Program-made: the position numbers and the translations under genes
In this document: positions 22,804 through 34,000 of the stretch, in pieces
Layout of the letters: every line of letters starts with the position of its first letter
Position numbering within the stretch: the stretch's first letter is position 1
Assembly (NCBI GenBank): GCA_902728285.1
Contig: CACVBU010000508.1
Coordinates: forward strand, 1,302,769-1,366,768
Direction of reading: 5' to 3'
DNA: 64,000 nt
From: Clytia hemisphaerica
Lineage: Eukaryota > Cnidaria > Hydrozoa > Leptothecata > Clytiidae
Notes under the pieces: model-generated
What the model was told of the DNA's origin: nothing
Database searches by the model: none
The model's input: only the letters and a program-made list of their open reading frames with translations

Positions 22804-23524
22804 GTTCGAATCATAAACGTCAAAAAGACGGGGGTAAAACGTTCGAAATCACGTCAGAAATGGCGCGCGGGTGATATTTAACGATTTAACCCACTGTAAT
22901 ATCACTTTTTTAGGTGTTTATAATCACTCTTATTTATGAAATATATATATTTCTGAAAAATACAATAATTTGTCTACAATTTGGTTTTTATTTGAACTCT
23001 TTATTCCAAAGATTTGTGTACTACTACAGCCTCTGAACTTCACTGACTTTTTTAACAAAAATCTGAAATTCTATCGTGTTCCAAGGTTTACAGTGAATCA
23101 TGGCAGTTTTATCTTTTAATAGTGACAATCGTTTCTGAAAGTTCAGGCTTAGGGCTATTCAAAAATGTATAATAACAATATACTTTATGGTCAACATTCT
23201 ACAGAATTTTCGTTTTGAAAATGTTGCATGTTTTACGTCGAAAGCTTCAATGTTTGTTTACAAGTCAGGGGAAAACCCGTTTTTAGCCATATAGAATAAT
23301 TAGAGTGACAAAACATTCGAAAAGTATAAACAATGGGCTTTCCAAATATGTATGACATCATAGGGGTTTTTTGTGAACAATATACAGAATTTCCCTGTAG
23401 AAGAAGTGACATAAATTATGCGATGTCAGTTTCTTAGGAGTTTGAGTAAACAAACAGGACGTCAATTTTTTTTCTTGGAGATTTTCATCGGAGGGAGAAA
23501 TTTTCGACGAACGCCAAAATTAAA

Positions 23525-26500
23525 ATGTCTTTCTTAAGCTCTTTCAAATACATTCCATCTTCGCAAATTAACAATACGGAAGATACATTTGAAATGAAAG
23601 GAGAGCTAGTTGTTTATTTGAGCCAGCTAGGTTTTGCAGGAGCTAAAACCTATGTAGAGGACCTCCTGTTAAAGTCTGGTTGGAATGGCTCTTATGAGGA
23701 ATCAACCCATAAATCAATCAAAAAGACTGGCGACAGGGTCAAGCAAAAACTGAAGAAATGCTGTTCTACACAGCGGTATGAAATTAAAGGAAAATGGCAC
23801 AGTTTTCGCACTACTGTTGCAACAATTCAGGTACGACACGAATTTATTCTTTTCATTCATTTTCTTCCCCCTCCTTCGTCATAACAATTTTTTTCATCGC
23901 CAAAGTTTGTATTAAAATATATATTGTTATTACTCTCGGGTACCTTGGAATAAGGGGAGGGGGGGAGGTGGTAGAAAAATCTCAAAACTAAATAAGCGCG
24001 GGGGGGGAGGGTGGTGAATTAAATTGTCTTGGGTGAAAAAATTGGAGAATGAAGCTAATACAGAAGAATTAAGACAAGAGGAAGGTACTCTTAGGTGTTA
24101 AATAAACGGTCCCCGCTTGTTAATTTTTCGATTTTTTATTAACCACCCCCGGACCTTATTAGGAACCCCCCATTTATCAATTTTTGAAAAAATTCCCAGC
24201 TACAAAAAGTAAAGTTCCTTGTTTTATTCTAAAAAGCCTACATTTAGTCTATTTTGAAAAATTTTTCCAACGCCCCCCCCCCATTTATTTGGCACCTAAG
24301 AGTACTTGAAAAGTATTTTTCCAAATATTATTAAGCGGGGAGGGGGGGGGGGTAATTAGGTACCCGAGAGTAAGCTATTTCTTTAACATGATATTTACTA
24401 TTTTTGTTTTACTATACAATACTTTTTTTCTAGAGTCAACCCTCAACACAAAGCACCCGTCAAGCGAAACCATTTGAAGAATTAGGACAACGTCAAAAAT
24501 ACCGACGCCTCACTCAAGTCCGGTAAAATGTTTATATACTTGATTACAAAAATGCACATATAAAATATAATTTCAATAGTCGAGTAGCTACACTAGAAAA
24601 ACTCAAATTAATTGGATTTATAATATGTCAAAATTGCGAGAGGTAGCCAGGATCGGTAAAACTGCAGTATGATAACATATATATGGGAAACGGCAATATT
24701 ATGCTTTTATTTAGGGAAAGCGTGACCAGATCCGTGGAGAAGTTCGGCTTTACAACAGCGCAAGTCAAATTAAAAACCAAAATGGCGACTAAAGTCACAG
24801 TTTCTTGCGAAAAAGGTAAATTAGTTGGCATGAAATTCGGCAGTTCTTCTTCTAAATTGTTTTCAGGAGAAACATTTACAACTCCCAAGGATTTTCAACT
24901 TGCTTTAATGCAAAGAAAAAAGTATCTAGTGTCTCTAGAAAATTATATAATATACATTATATATCATTTAGGTTCATCTCTGTGGTCGGAGTCGAGTACT
25001 TCATCTTCCCAAGGATCTTCGGAATCTTCACAGCTATCTTCGGAATCCTCGCAACAATCTTCGCAACAATCTTCAACAGAACCATCCAGCGAGTCGTCAT
25101 TTCAATGGAAGACAGGTAAAACGAATAAAGTTTTTGTATAAGCGAAAGTAGATGGCTGGAACCGAAGTTTTTTCGCAGCAAATGATGCGCTTGCAACAGG
25201 TAGGTTCCGAATATCGCTCTTGACATGGTTTTAAATTTTCTTCTCCAGGCTGTGACATGACTGAAATGGAAAGGGCAAAAGCTGTAATTTACGTTCTCGA
25301 TCGGTATACCGTATCTGTGAAAGCATATCACGAGCTATCGCAAATTGCTTTTGGGCTCCCAAGAACGCATTTGGTGGAAAAGACACAAAAACGCATTTCA
25401 GGGAGCTTCGATATTGAGCCGACTCCTGGAGAAACGATTGGTGCTCAGATGAGACTGATGGGTCAATTAGAAACCGACCTAAGGGTGAAAAAAGCTGAAA
25501 AGAAAATTATGGTCAGTCTCATTATATGGATCTTCTGTTATTCTGAGAAAAAAAAATCTGCTTCCATTTCTCAGAAAAGAATATTTCTTTTTTTATAAGA
25601 AAACAACTTGCCTTCTTTCCCTCAGATAAGATATCCCTTAATTTTTCTAAGGAAACTTGTTTTTGAGAAAAGAAAGTCGCACTCGTTTTCCGAGAAAAGT
25701 TTTAAAAAATTGCTCCATTATTTTCTGAGAAAATGTAAAGCCTTCTTTTCTTCTTGGCTTGACCCTGTGAGACTAAAATGGTTAATTTCTTGCTAAAACC
25801 AATACTTTTTTTTAACCACAGCTTAAAGTCAGTGGTGATGGCACTAAACTGACTCGAAAATCGAACCTTGTTGTGTTGTCCTACTCGATCATTGAGGAAT
25901 CTGGTTCATTTTACAATGAACTCAGTTCTGGTGAGTAAACCAATTCTCTGATTCAAAGAGATAATAAGAATTGGCCTGAAAAACTGTAAATATTGTGGCT
26001 GTACGCAATTTTGTACATTTGTGCATTAGCTGAATGCACAAATGTACAATCTGAAGATAAGATTACATTTCTATGTAGGAAACAATGCTATTGGAGTTGG
26101 AATGGCCAGTGAATCATACGAGTGCGTAAAAGAATGTTTCAAAGACATAATATCAGAAGTCGACGAAATCGCTAAAAATCCTAAAATTTTGGTTGGTGGC
26201 AAAGAGTTAGATGTTGAATTGTTAATTGGTGGAGACTACAAAGTAAGTGTAGTGATATCTAGTGCTTGCTCATGTATTTGGAATTATCAAGGCTCTCTCT
26301 TCTTTACCAATTTTGAAAATCAACAAATGCCTAACAAAAACCTTCATCATCAAAAAAAAGGCTCTAGAAATTTTTGATCAACACTACTAAGCCATCCATA
26401 CATTTATCTCTCAAGGTAAAAAACTTGACTTTTAAACAGCTGAGAATTGATAAAATTGTATTGTTTTTATTACCTTTTCTGAAGTTTCTCCTGATGATTC

Positions 26501-28360
26501 TTGGGATGAAGCAAGCAACGTCAGACAACGCGTGTATATATTGCGACATTACAAGGGAGAAGAGGTGAGCATGACAACCTAAAATTGATGTGATAAATTT
26601 GCTTATAATATGTAATCTTTCAAAAACAACCGACATAAATCATTAATTTGAGGTTTTGAAAAACATGAAAATTGCTAAACTTTCAAAGAGACCGCTAAAC
26701 AATTGAATACAGGGAAATAAAGCTTACATTGATTGAAATTATAAATTTTGCTAACCTTTCTCTCAGACAAGATCCAACATTTTCTGGAAAAAAGCGAACC
26801 ATGAATGCAAATTGGTCCAAGCAACGTGGATGCAAGGAAGAACCAATTTTAAAAGATGTGCCAATCGAGCATTATTGTGTGGATGAGCTCCATCTTCTGC
26901 TTCGCGTGACCGATAGATTGGAAGACGGGATGTTTCACTCAATCTTTGATCTGGACGAGGTATTTGCCACTCTGTTAAACATGAGAATATGAAAAGTCAC
27001 TCATAGCTTGTTTGGACTAGTGTCTGTCCCAAAAAAAATTGACAGTCAGCACATTTTCATTCATTGCACTCAAAGGATTCAAGATAATAGTTAAAGATTT
27101 TTAAATTTAAAGGCTTTTAAATCTTACAAAATTTCCACTAAAATTGCATTTTACAGAACTAATTTTCGTGGTTGATACTCATATATTTACTCCTTCAAGA
27201 GCAATGTGTTGAAATGTGTGGCATTTTTTATTGGAACAGACTTAAGTATTAAATGAAAAGCGGAAAAAGTTAGTGATTTGACATTCCTTCAATTTTGGGG
27301 TATTGTGGGGGTGGGGATGTTGATAGTGTAGTTTTCACTTATAACATACCGGTTTCATTATTTTTAGAAAAATGGAAACGAAGAGATGCGTTCAAAACTG
27401 ATTGCGGCAATGAAGAAGATAGGCATCTCGCTCAAATTTTGGACAAACAAGAAGAACAAATGGGAGTGGACTTCATTGATGGGTAATGACAAGAAACGCA
27501 TGTTGGCAAAGTTACCAGACCACTTTGAAGAATTTTTGCCAGACAATCAAGTTGGTCCTACGAGACAGTTGTGGAAGGTAAACACCAAACCATTCTAAAT
27601 TACAGTTTCCTTAAATTTGTTGTGACAAAAATTATGCCATAATGCAAAATTCTTAAACATATTTTCTTACCATTCCAGGCTTTTGAAGAGCTTTACACAA
27701 CAATGAATAAGCCAGAATTGACAGACGCTGAGATCGACGACTTTGAATCGAAGGTAGGCTTTTTCCATTCATTACCACTGAATATTTGCGTTGAATGTGT
27801 GTTTACAATGAAAATTCTGTGACTGCAAACCTAAAAGAGATTTATTTTGTATACAGTAGGCTAAATAAATTACAATGAAAATTCTGCGACTGCAAAACTA
27901 AGAGATTTATTTTTATATAGGCTATAGCATGGGTTTACAAATTAAAGAAGATGAATGGCTGTGGTTATGATTGGTCGTTCCCGGTAACCCCATACATCCA
28001 CATAATGGTGAAGCATATACCAGACATATTAAGAAAGTACAAAACTTTGAGAATATTTTCTGGCCAAGGTAAGAAAATTTCTAGCATCGCCACTTTAACT
28101 GTAAGCTATCCTGACTGACATGCAACCTACCTTATCTTACAGGCTTGGAAATATTTCAAACTGTACTTGTTTTAAACTGCACTTGTTTTATATTTGTAGG
28201 AGTGGAGAAGAAGAATGACGAATTCAGAAAATTTTTTCACTCGAAAATAAATCGGAGAGATGCATGTGTTGATTTGTTGGGTGTAGAGAAAAGACTGCAA
28301 ATGCTCCAAGAAAATGGGTTTGAAAGACAAAAGAGATCTTACCATCGGACAGAAGAATGA
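23525..28360 (+). CDS. Spliced RAG1/Transib/CMC-like transposase (about 14-15 exons)
   Basis: Predicted exons are 23525-23830, 24434-24522, an uncertain one near 24580-24650, 24715-24815, 24972-25115, 25179-25199 (21-nt microexon), 25249-25511, 25822-25930, 26079-26242, 26485-26564, 26767-26959, 27368-27577, 27679-27753, 27921-28068 and 28200-28360. All have AG/GT borders, and phases agree from 24715 to the stop, giving about 700 residues. A Ser/Gln-rich linker (24972-25115) precedes the core. Candidate catalytic residues are D in SGDGT (25837), D in GGDYK (26234) and E in GQGVEKKND (28205). Zinc-type ligands are CIYC (26533, 26542) and H....H in YIHIMVKHIPDIL (27999, 28014). Spacings D-19-C-3-C and H-5-H-20-E equal those of RAG1. 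The family fold is an RNase H-like DDE cut-and-paste transposase acting in the nucleus. No stop or frameshift was seen in the core. Confidence 0.75.
23933..24370. mobile_element. TA-flanked MITE (CTCTCGGGTACC ends) in intron 1
   Basis: The ends CTCTCGGGTACC and GGTACCCGAGAG have TA outside each (23931-23932, 24371-24372). G-runs follow the left end. A second MITE (24088-24302) is nested within it. Related end fragments occur at about 1399 (ACTCTCGGGTACCTAATATA) and 22123. Confidence 0.75.
24088..24302. mobile_element. TA-flanked MITE, CTCTTAGGTG family, copy 1
   Basis: The ends CTCTTAGGTGTTAAATAAACG and CCATTTATTTGGCACCTAAGAG are inverted, with TA outside (24086-24087, 24303-24304). It is the same family as the element at 37183-37485. 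It is nested in the intron-1 MITE. Confidence 0.8.
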
Positions 28361-28583
28361 TCTTGGAAGGTTCTCAGCCACATAAAATTGTAAATAGGAA
28401 CTGATTATATAAAGCAATCATATACCTCAATTTTTACAGTAAAACAACAAATCAAGTAGCCTCTCGTACACTACTGTATCTGTTTAAAACTTCTCAGCTA
28501 ACCCATGCACTTTCTTGACTTTGATCTGCAGAAACTTGCAAGATCAGTATATATATATTTCATTACATAAGAATCTACATACA

Positions 28584-29692
28584 TTAAAAATTTATAGTAT
28601 CCTTGAATATGGAGACAGAAATCCTTTGAGACAAACGCTGCTTTCGGTCTTTCACCTCACCAGCAGTACTAGAAGTTTGATAAAGCTTTGGAGACTTGGA
28701 CAGAAAGCAACGGATAGTGATAGGAAATACTATCTCTCTTTTTGTCCCTCTCTTGTTTATGAGACTTGAATGCCAATTTTTGGGAAACCAGTGAGGGTCA
28801 AAGTCATGTCTGTAAAGTAACTTTGATCCTCTTGCTATGTCCTCCCCCCTCCCGTTAAAAAGATACCTGAAAATGGCAACTGGAAAATCTAGCTGCTTTA
28901 CACTCTTCAACCGTTCTTTTAGGGAAGCCTCAAAACAAGTGAGAAGACGTTCAACAAAAAATTCAACTTGCCTCAAGTCTACTTCTGGTTTCTCCCAAAG
29001 TCTATAAAATAAATAAATAGAACTAAATTCCTTGTAAAGAATAGACCTAATTTTAACAAGATAAGTTTGAGAGACTGTGAATTAGTTCAATAAAGCTTAA
29101 GAGAATAAATTCTAAAATCTAGCCAATCAATTAAGCTTCAACCCCAGTTTGAGGTATACTTGACAACATTAACAAAAGAACTGTATATATCTTAACTTAC
29201 TGCAGTAGCCGATCATCCAGCAGATTTTCTCGTGGCTCCCAAGTGCAGTCTTCAGTTCCCCAACCAGCCCACTTCACCAAATAATAAGAAGACTTTCCAA
29301 TCTACATAATCAGGGAAAAGGCTCAAGAGTTAGCAAGAATTCAAGAAAAGTCAATAAATACATCCTCCAGAACTCTATGAATAGTTTCCATTAGGTAATT
29401 GCCTTAAAACCCACAAATATTGCAGATTTATGTTCTCAGAGTCATGCCTTAAATCTTCACCCATCTGTCTGATTAGTGTAGTGTGAGCCAATTTAAGACA
29501 GAGTTTTTGAAACACTACAGAATTCATAGTCAGAAGAAAAACACTGACCTTTTTCTCTCCAAATATGTGCTCAGCATTAAATACGTCTTTTCCTCTTTTT
29601 TTGCGACGATCCATCATAATTTCATGCTCTGAAGCACTCGAACGATTGTTGAAGGAAACATAATGAATGTTGTTTCTTCTTCGACTTTCCAT
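28584..29692 (-). CDS. Chromodomain protein, three exons, convergent with the transposase
   Basis: Exons on minus are 29692-29549, 29301-29201 and 29001-28584, with GTCAGT and GTAAGT donors. Phases agree (0, then 2) and the product is about 220 residues. The chromodomain spans roughly residues 37-82: [33 protein letters not shown], then [14 protein letters not shown]. The aromatic cage residues (F/Y, W, W/Y) and the VKW.GW...TWEP core are of the HP1/Polycomb type that reads methylated histone H3. The C-terminal 135 residues have no recognised domain; a helical part ([20 protein letters not shown]) may mediate dimerisation. The gene lies inside the transposon and ends about 220 bp from the transposase stop, so it probably travels with it and could bias insertion or excision towards particular chromatin. 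A captured host gene is the alternative. Confidence 0.75.
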
Positions 29693-29909
29693 TTCGATAA
29701 TTTGATGGTACTTCGTCAAGATCCAATTTCCAAATGAAAAGGCGCGCACATTTTGCCCACGTGAAAAAAAATTCTGATGCAATATTCATTCAATTGTTCT
29801 TTTGACCAATCACGCGCGGAGAAAAAGATGCGAGAGCCAATCAAATCGTAGTAAACAAACATAGAAAAGACGGGGGTCGTGTCAATCATGCGTCAATCAA
29901 ATTCTACAT

Positions 29910-29939
29910 GACAAGATTGGGAAAGCCCATTCGGTGCGA
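29910..29939 (-). repeat. Right terminal inverted repeat of the 7.16-kb element
   Basis: Read on minus it begins TCGCACCGAATGGG, matching the left repeat at 26 of 30 positions. The next sequence inward is unrelated to the left side except for the shared AAAAGACGGGGGT motif. Confidence 0.85.
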
Positions 29940-30046
29940 TGATCTCTTTGTAAATTTTTGAAAGGTTGTCGTTGGCGAATGTTATAGATTTTTTGGAGTG
30001 TTTCCATTGATTTTTTGATGCTCTCGACATCTTTTTGTAGAGTTTC
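29937..30046 (-). pseudogene. Host-gene exon cut by the transposon (5' side of the BEN gene)
   Basis: Minus-strand sequence after a strong acceptor (TATTTTATCAG) runs into the right terminal repeat. Two frames are open. One reads ETLQKDVESIKKSMETLQKI and looks like a coiled coil. The other ends NDNLSKIYKEII and, joined over a single CG to GAGGTGAAAG (22775 downward), continues as EVKEIKNLIMVKKQ into the BEN frame. The second frame also fits the phase of a possible 38-nt upstream exon (30742-30705, IGRTESGGSGK). If the coiled-coil frame is the true one at the exon start, a one-base change in the A6 run near 29995 would link both. Confidence 0.5.
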
Positions 30047-31070
30047 CTGATAAAATAGAACAATTAAGTTTACTTTTTCCCCGTTGCTGAAAAATGTACT
30101 TTAATGTCAAAATATTTTGCGACTAGAAAATTCTCGACTTTAGAGGATTTTGGGGATTATGGGTCTAAGTGTGCTATTCTTGAGTATTATATGGTGAATC
30201 ATGTAAACTTACCAAAACGGTGTTTTCTGAATTTGAATTCGGTGGAAATAATGTATCGTCTTTTTCTAAAAAAAATTTATTGGTTTACATGTTTTTTTTT
30301 TATAAGCATTGCACTTATAAGCATATCTAGGCTCAGATATGGGAAAAAATTAAGCATATGCTGAGCATTACAGCTACTTTGTTTTTTTGTGAAGCCATTT
30401 CAAAGCAAATTTCCCCCTTTCTCCAGTCTCGTTTGTTCTAACTAGGCAAATTTAAGCATATTTTGTGCCTGATTCACTATCTTTTGTAAGCATCCTCGAA
30501 AAATTTATGTTAGGATATAAGCATAACTCAAGCATTTTTTCAGCCTTATTATAGCTCTCAACCTAAGCATCTCTGAGCCTGTTTTCGCATGCTTATAAAA
30601 AAACATGTAATTCTATAAATTCCAAGACCTGATCTTCTTGGGATATTTCCTTTATAATCCTATCCTAGGGTACTACAAGAAAACTACAATTGATTTGAAA
30701 TTACCGTTTTCCACTTCCACCAGATTCTGTTCTTCCGATGTCCTGAAAGTTGATGGTATTTGTTTTTATGTTTCCTGTAAATAAGATGGAAATTAATTTT
30801 AATGAAAAAAAAAAAATCGAATCGAAGCACTCTCCTGAAAAGTCTCCCGAAAGAAAGTTTCTAAAAACTAGATTCGTACCATAGGTTTTCGCCCCATTCG
30901 GAAGCTATCAGAAAAATTTGTTTTAAAGTGATGAATTTTGAAGAAAGGGTAGTTATCAACTTCAGTTGAGCTAGAATCTGAGGCAGGGGCAGTCTGGAGA
31001 CTTGAGATTGAGTCTGAAAACTCAATATTTTTATTTTGATTTAGAATGGAAGTAAATTAACATGTCTTAC
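30047..31070. other. Intron-like sequence
   Basis: Apart from the possible 38-nt exon at 30705-30742, I see no coding sequence. Short AAGCAT-rich stretches occur at 30340-30600. Confidence 0.35.
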
Positions 31071-34000
31071 ATTGCTATGCATTTTCACAAATTTTCTGTT
31101 TGTTGATGCTCCATCTGAAACTGTTGAAACTACTTTCAAGTTGCAAGATAATTCCAAGATCTCAACTGCTTTCCAAAACAAACCATAAATTTCTGAACAC
31201 ACTGCTCCATCAGTTGCAAAATTTGCAAAACTGTAGGATAGAGGGTTTTTAACACTCTTAACCATAAATACCATAACATGTGTTGCTAGTTTGTCCACAT
31301 CATTCAGCAGCATGCTTTCATTCATGACTGCATCTCCAAAGTCAACAAATCCAACAAGATTTCCTGAATTTTTGTCAAAGACAAGATCCTCTTGGACTTT
31401 CATTTCATCAATCAAAATGGAATCATAACGCTCTGACTCTGAAAAGTTCTTTGTTCTTTCTGTCAGATCCTTTACAATTTCAGGATTGAATCCTTGTTGT
31501 GGCGTTATAACATTGCGATATCTCCGTAGAGTCCTTTGACTTGGGAGCTGTAAGATTCCAGTACCGTCCTTCGAGTCAAGCCTCAACTGTTCATAAGCGG
31601 ATGAAGACTTCGCTGCTATGGAGAGACAATATTTGATAATAGCTGGATGGTAGCGGATTTGTCGATTGTCACTGGTCCTCAAGTATCGTTGCTGCTCCTC
31701 CCAAAACAAACGCAAAAATGGAGGGACTTTGTCTTTCGGAATACCTGATAGTAAAGTAAAAAAAAGATTTTAAAAGTTATTTATTCTCTCATTTCTAACT
31801 AGTCTTATATACCATCAAGAAAGATTTTTAATAAAGGGAAACTTGGCATGTATCAATATTTTTAGTAGGCAAATCATATCTACAGTTCATTTTCCTCACC
31901 TTTAAAGATATCAACAAAATCTTGACCAATTTCATCATCAATAGTAACTGAATCTTTCTCCAAGGCAGTTTTGAGCTTTTCACTGAGCTCAACATTTTTT
32001 TGTTCAAGAAGTTTGTTGATTTGTCGTTGCTCTTGTACTGTTGCTTGTAACCGTTCAGGCGATGTCATAGATAACGGTGCATTGGGCTTCACAGGTTCCA
32101 TTGCTAATTTTCGTTTAGCATTATGTTGTGAACGCAATCAAATTTCCTTGCTCTGACAATTAGTGCATTTTCCAGATTTGATCAATAATGGGCAGCATGA
32201 AGCACGAAGATATTCTGACTGGAAGAGGGGACCAGAAATGGTGTCAATAGGGAATGTAAAGTTCTTGGAAATCATGTGATGTTGTAAATCAACGGCTTGT
32301 CTGAATTCAACAAGGTTCAGTCCTAAAAGATAATTGAGCAGGTATTAGTCTAAAAAAAAAAACCTCACTAATCATGGCACCTTAGCACTAAATAGACCTT
32401 TCAGTAAGGATGACATGTTGAATAAATATTGAGTCCAGTAGGAAAACATTGATACATCCATTCATGATTATGAAAACATATATGATGCTGAAATTATGCG
32501 TAGAATGCATATATAGACAAATATAATTATTCAACATATCCTCCTTATTGACAAAGGTATATGAAAAACAAATTGATAACTGGATGAAAAAGATATTTTA
32601 AACATATTTCATTTTCTAGCTTTTGTTTGCCATTCAAGAATAGACATAAAACAATAGGTGATTAAGCACAGTATGGATACAAATTAAAATATGCCAATAT
32701 CCCCAAACCCTAACCAATTCCATACAATAGACCTTTCGGATAATGCTGCAGCCATATTGAAAGATAGGCAATAAAATCCTTTAGTATTGACTACTTTCGC
32801 TAGCAATTAAAGTCTGTCCAAATATAATTGGCAGTGGAAACAAAAATGCCTGTAACTTTTGATAGTCAAATATAATTATGGAAATTTCTTTTGCTTGTTT
32901 CAGAGAATCAAAAGCGCTATATTTAAATGTATTTTCGGTTGAAAAATTCGCGATTTTTATCGGTTAAATTTGCGATTGTAAAAATTGAGCTTTTTTTCTA
33001 CTTATGCTATAACGGTCATTTTTACACCAGTGGTAGTTCAACCTTAGATTAAGAAGTTTGTTAAATTTCAAGGCAAACAGAAAAGTCCTTCGGAAGATAT
33101 GGGACCCGAAATACCCCTTGGTAGCACTTTTCAGTGAAATATCAAATCTCCAACTTATTACTAAAAACGGGGGTAGTGATATGATTGATAAAAGAGTTTT
33201 TCGATCATAACACATCAATACACGATCTCTTTAATGACCTCATAGCCAAACTGTGTTTAGTGTTTTGGGAATTAGCAAAGTTCTTTAGACTTAAAAATAA
33301 CAAAGGCAATATAAGTTCATGCTTATCTTTTCAATAAAAACAATTACACTGTGATTTCACTTTGTTTTGAAATAATCAATGATACCAATAATACCAATGC
33401 ACCAACACTTAACACTTTCCAACTTTTAGTTGCACTGTTCAAAAAATATAACATAACCCCCGTTTTCAGTAATAAGTTGGAGATTTGATATTTCACTGAA
33501 AAGTGCTACCAAGGGGTATTTCGGGTCCCATATCTCCCAAAGGACTTTTCTGTTCGCCTTGAAATTTAACAAACTTCTTAAGCTAAGGTTGAACTACCAC
33601 TGGTGTAAAAATGACCGTTATAGCATAAGTAGAAAAAAAGCTCAATTTTTGCAATCGCAAATTAAACCGCTAAAAATCGCGAATTTTTCAACCAAAAATA
33701 CATTCAAATATAGTGCTTTTAATTCTCTAAAACAAGCAAAAGAAATTTCCATAATTATATTTGACTATCAAAAGTTACAGGCATTCTTGTTTCCACTGCC
33801 AATTATATCTGGACAGACTTTATTAAATTGTACAATTGTACAGCTTACCTTCACAAAGATTGAATTCCTTGAGAAGTAAGATGAATTTACTGAAAGTCAT
33901 ATTTTTGAAGGATCCACAAGCATCATGTATGGGATTTTGGCTTGGTAGTAACCAGCCATAACATCTGATCTTGTATGTTAAATCATCTTGAATAAATATT

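Larger units (their letters stand above)
22777..29936. mobile_element. 7.16-kb DNA transposon with RAG1/Transib/CMC-like transposase and convergent chromodomain gene
   Basis: It is bounded by inverted repeats starting CACCGAATGGG (22777 inward and 29936 inward), with CG outside both ends. It carries two spliced genes that converge: a transposase-like gene on plus (23525-28360) and a chromodomain gene on minus (29692-28584), with about 220 bp between their stops. Both ends lie in coding sequence of a minus-strand gene whose frame is restored when the element is removed with one CG, which is direct evidence of insertion. AAAAGACGGGGGT occurs near each end in the same orientation (22823-22835, 29865-29877). 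Smaller MITEs are nested in intron 1. The exact superfamily is not settled. Confidence 0.8.

Noticed and set aside
22772..29941. A 5-bp target duplication as in Transib/RAG transposons
   Set aside because: The 5 bases outside CACC on the left (CCTCG) and right (CGATG) differ; only CG matches, and frame restoration favours 2 bp.
32964..33879. Similar open frames on opposite strands (NYHWCKNDRYSISRKKAQF)
   Set aside because: They are the two arms of one foldback element, so similarity reflects DNA palindromy and not a conserved protein.
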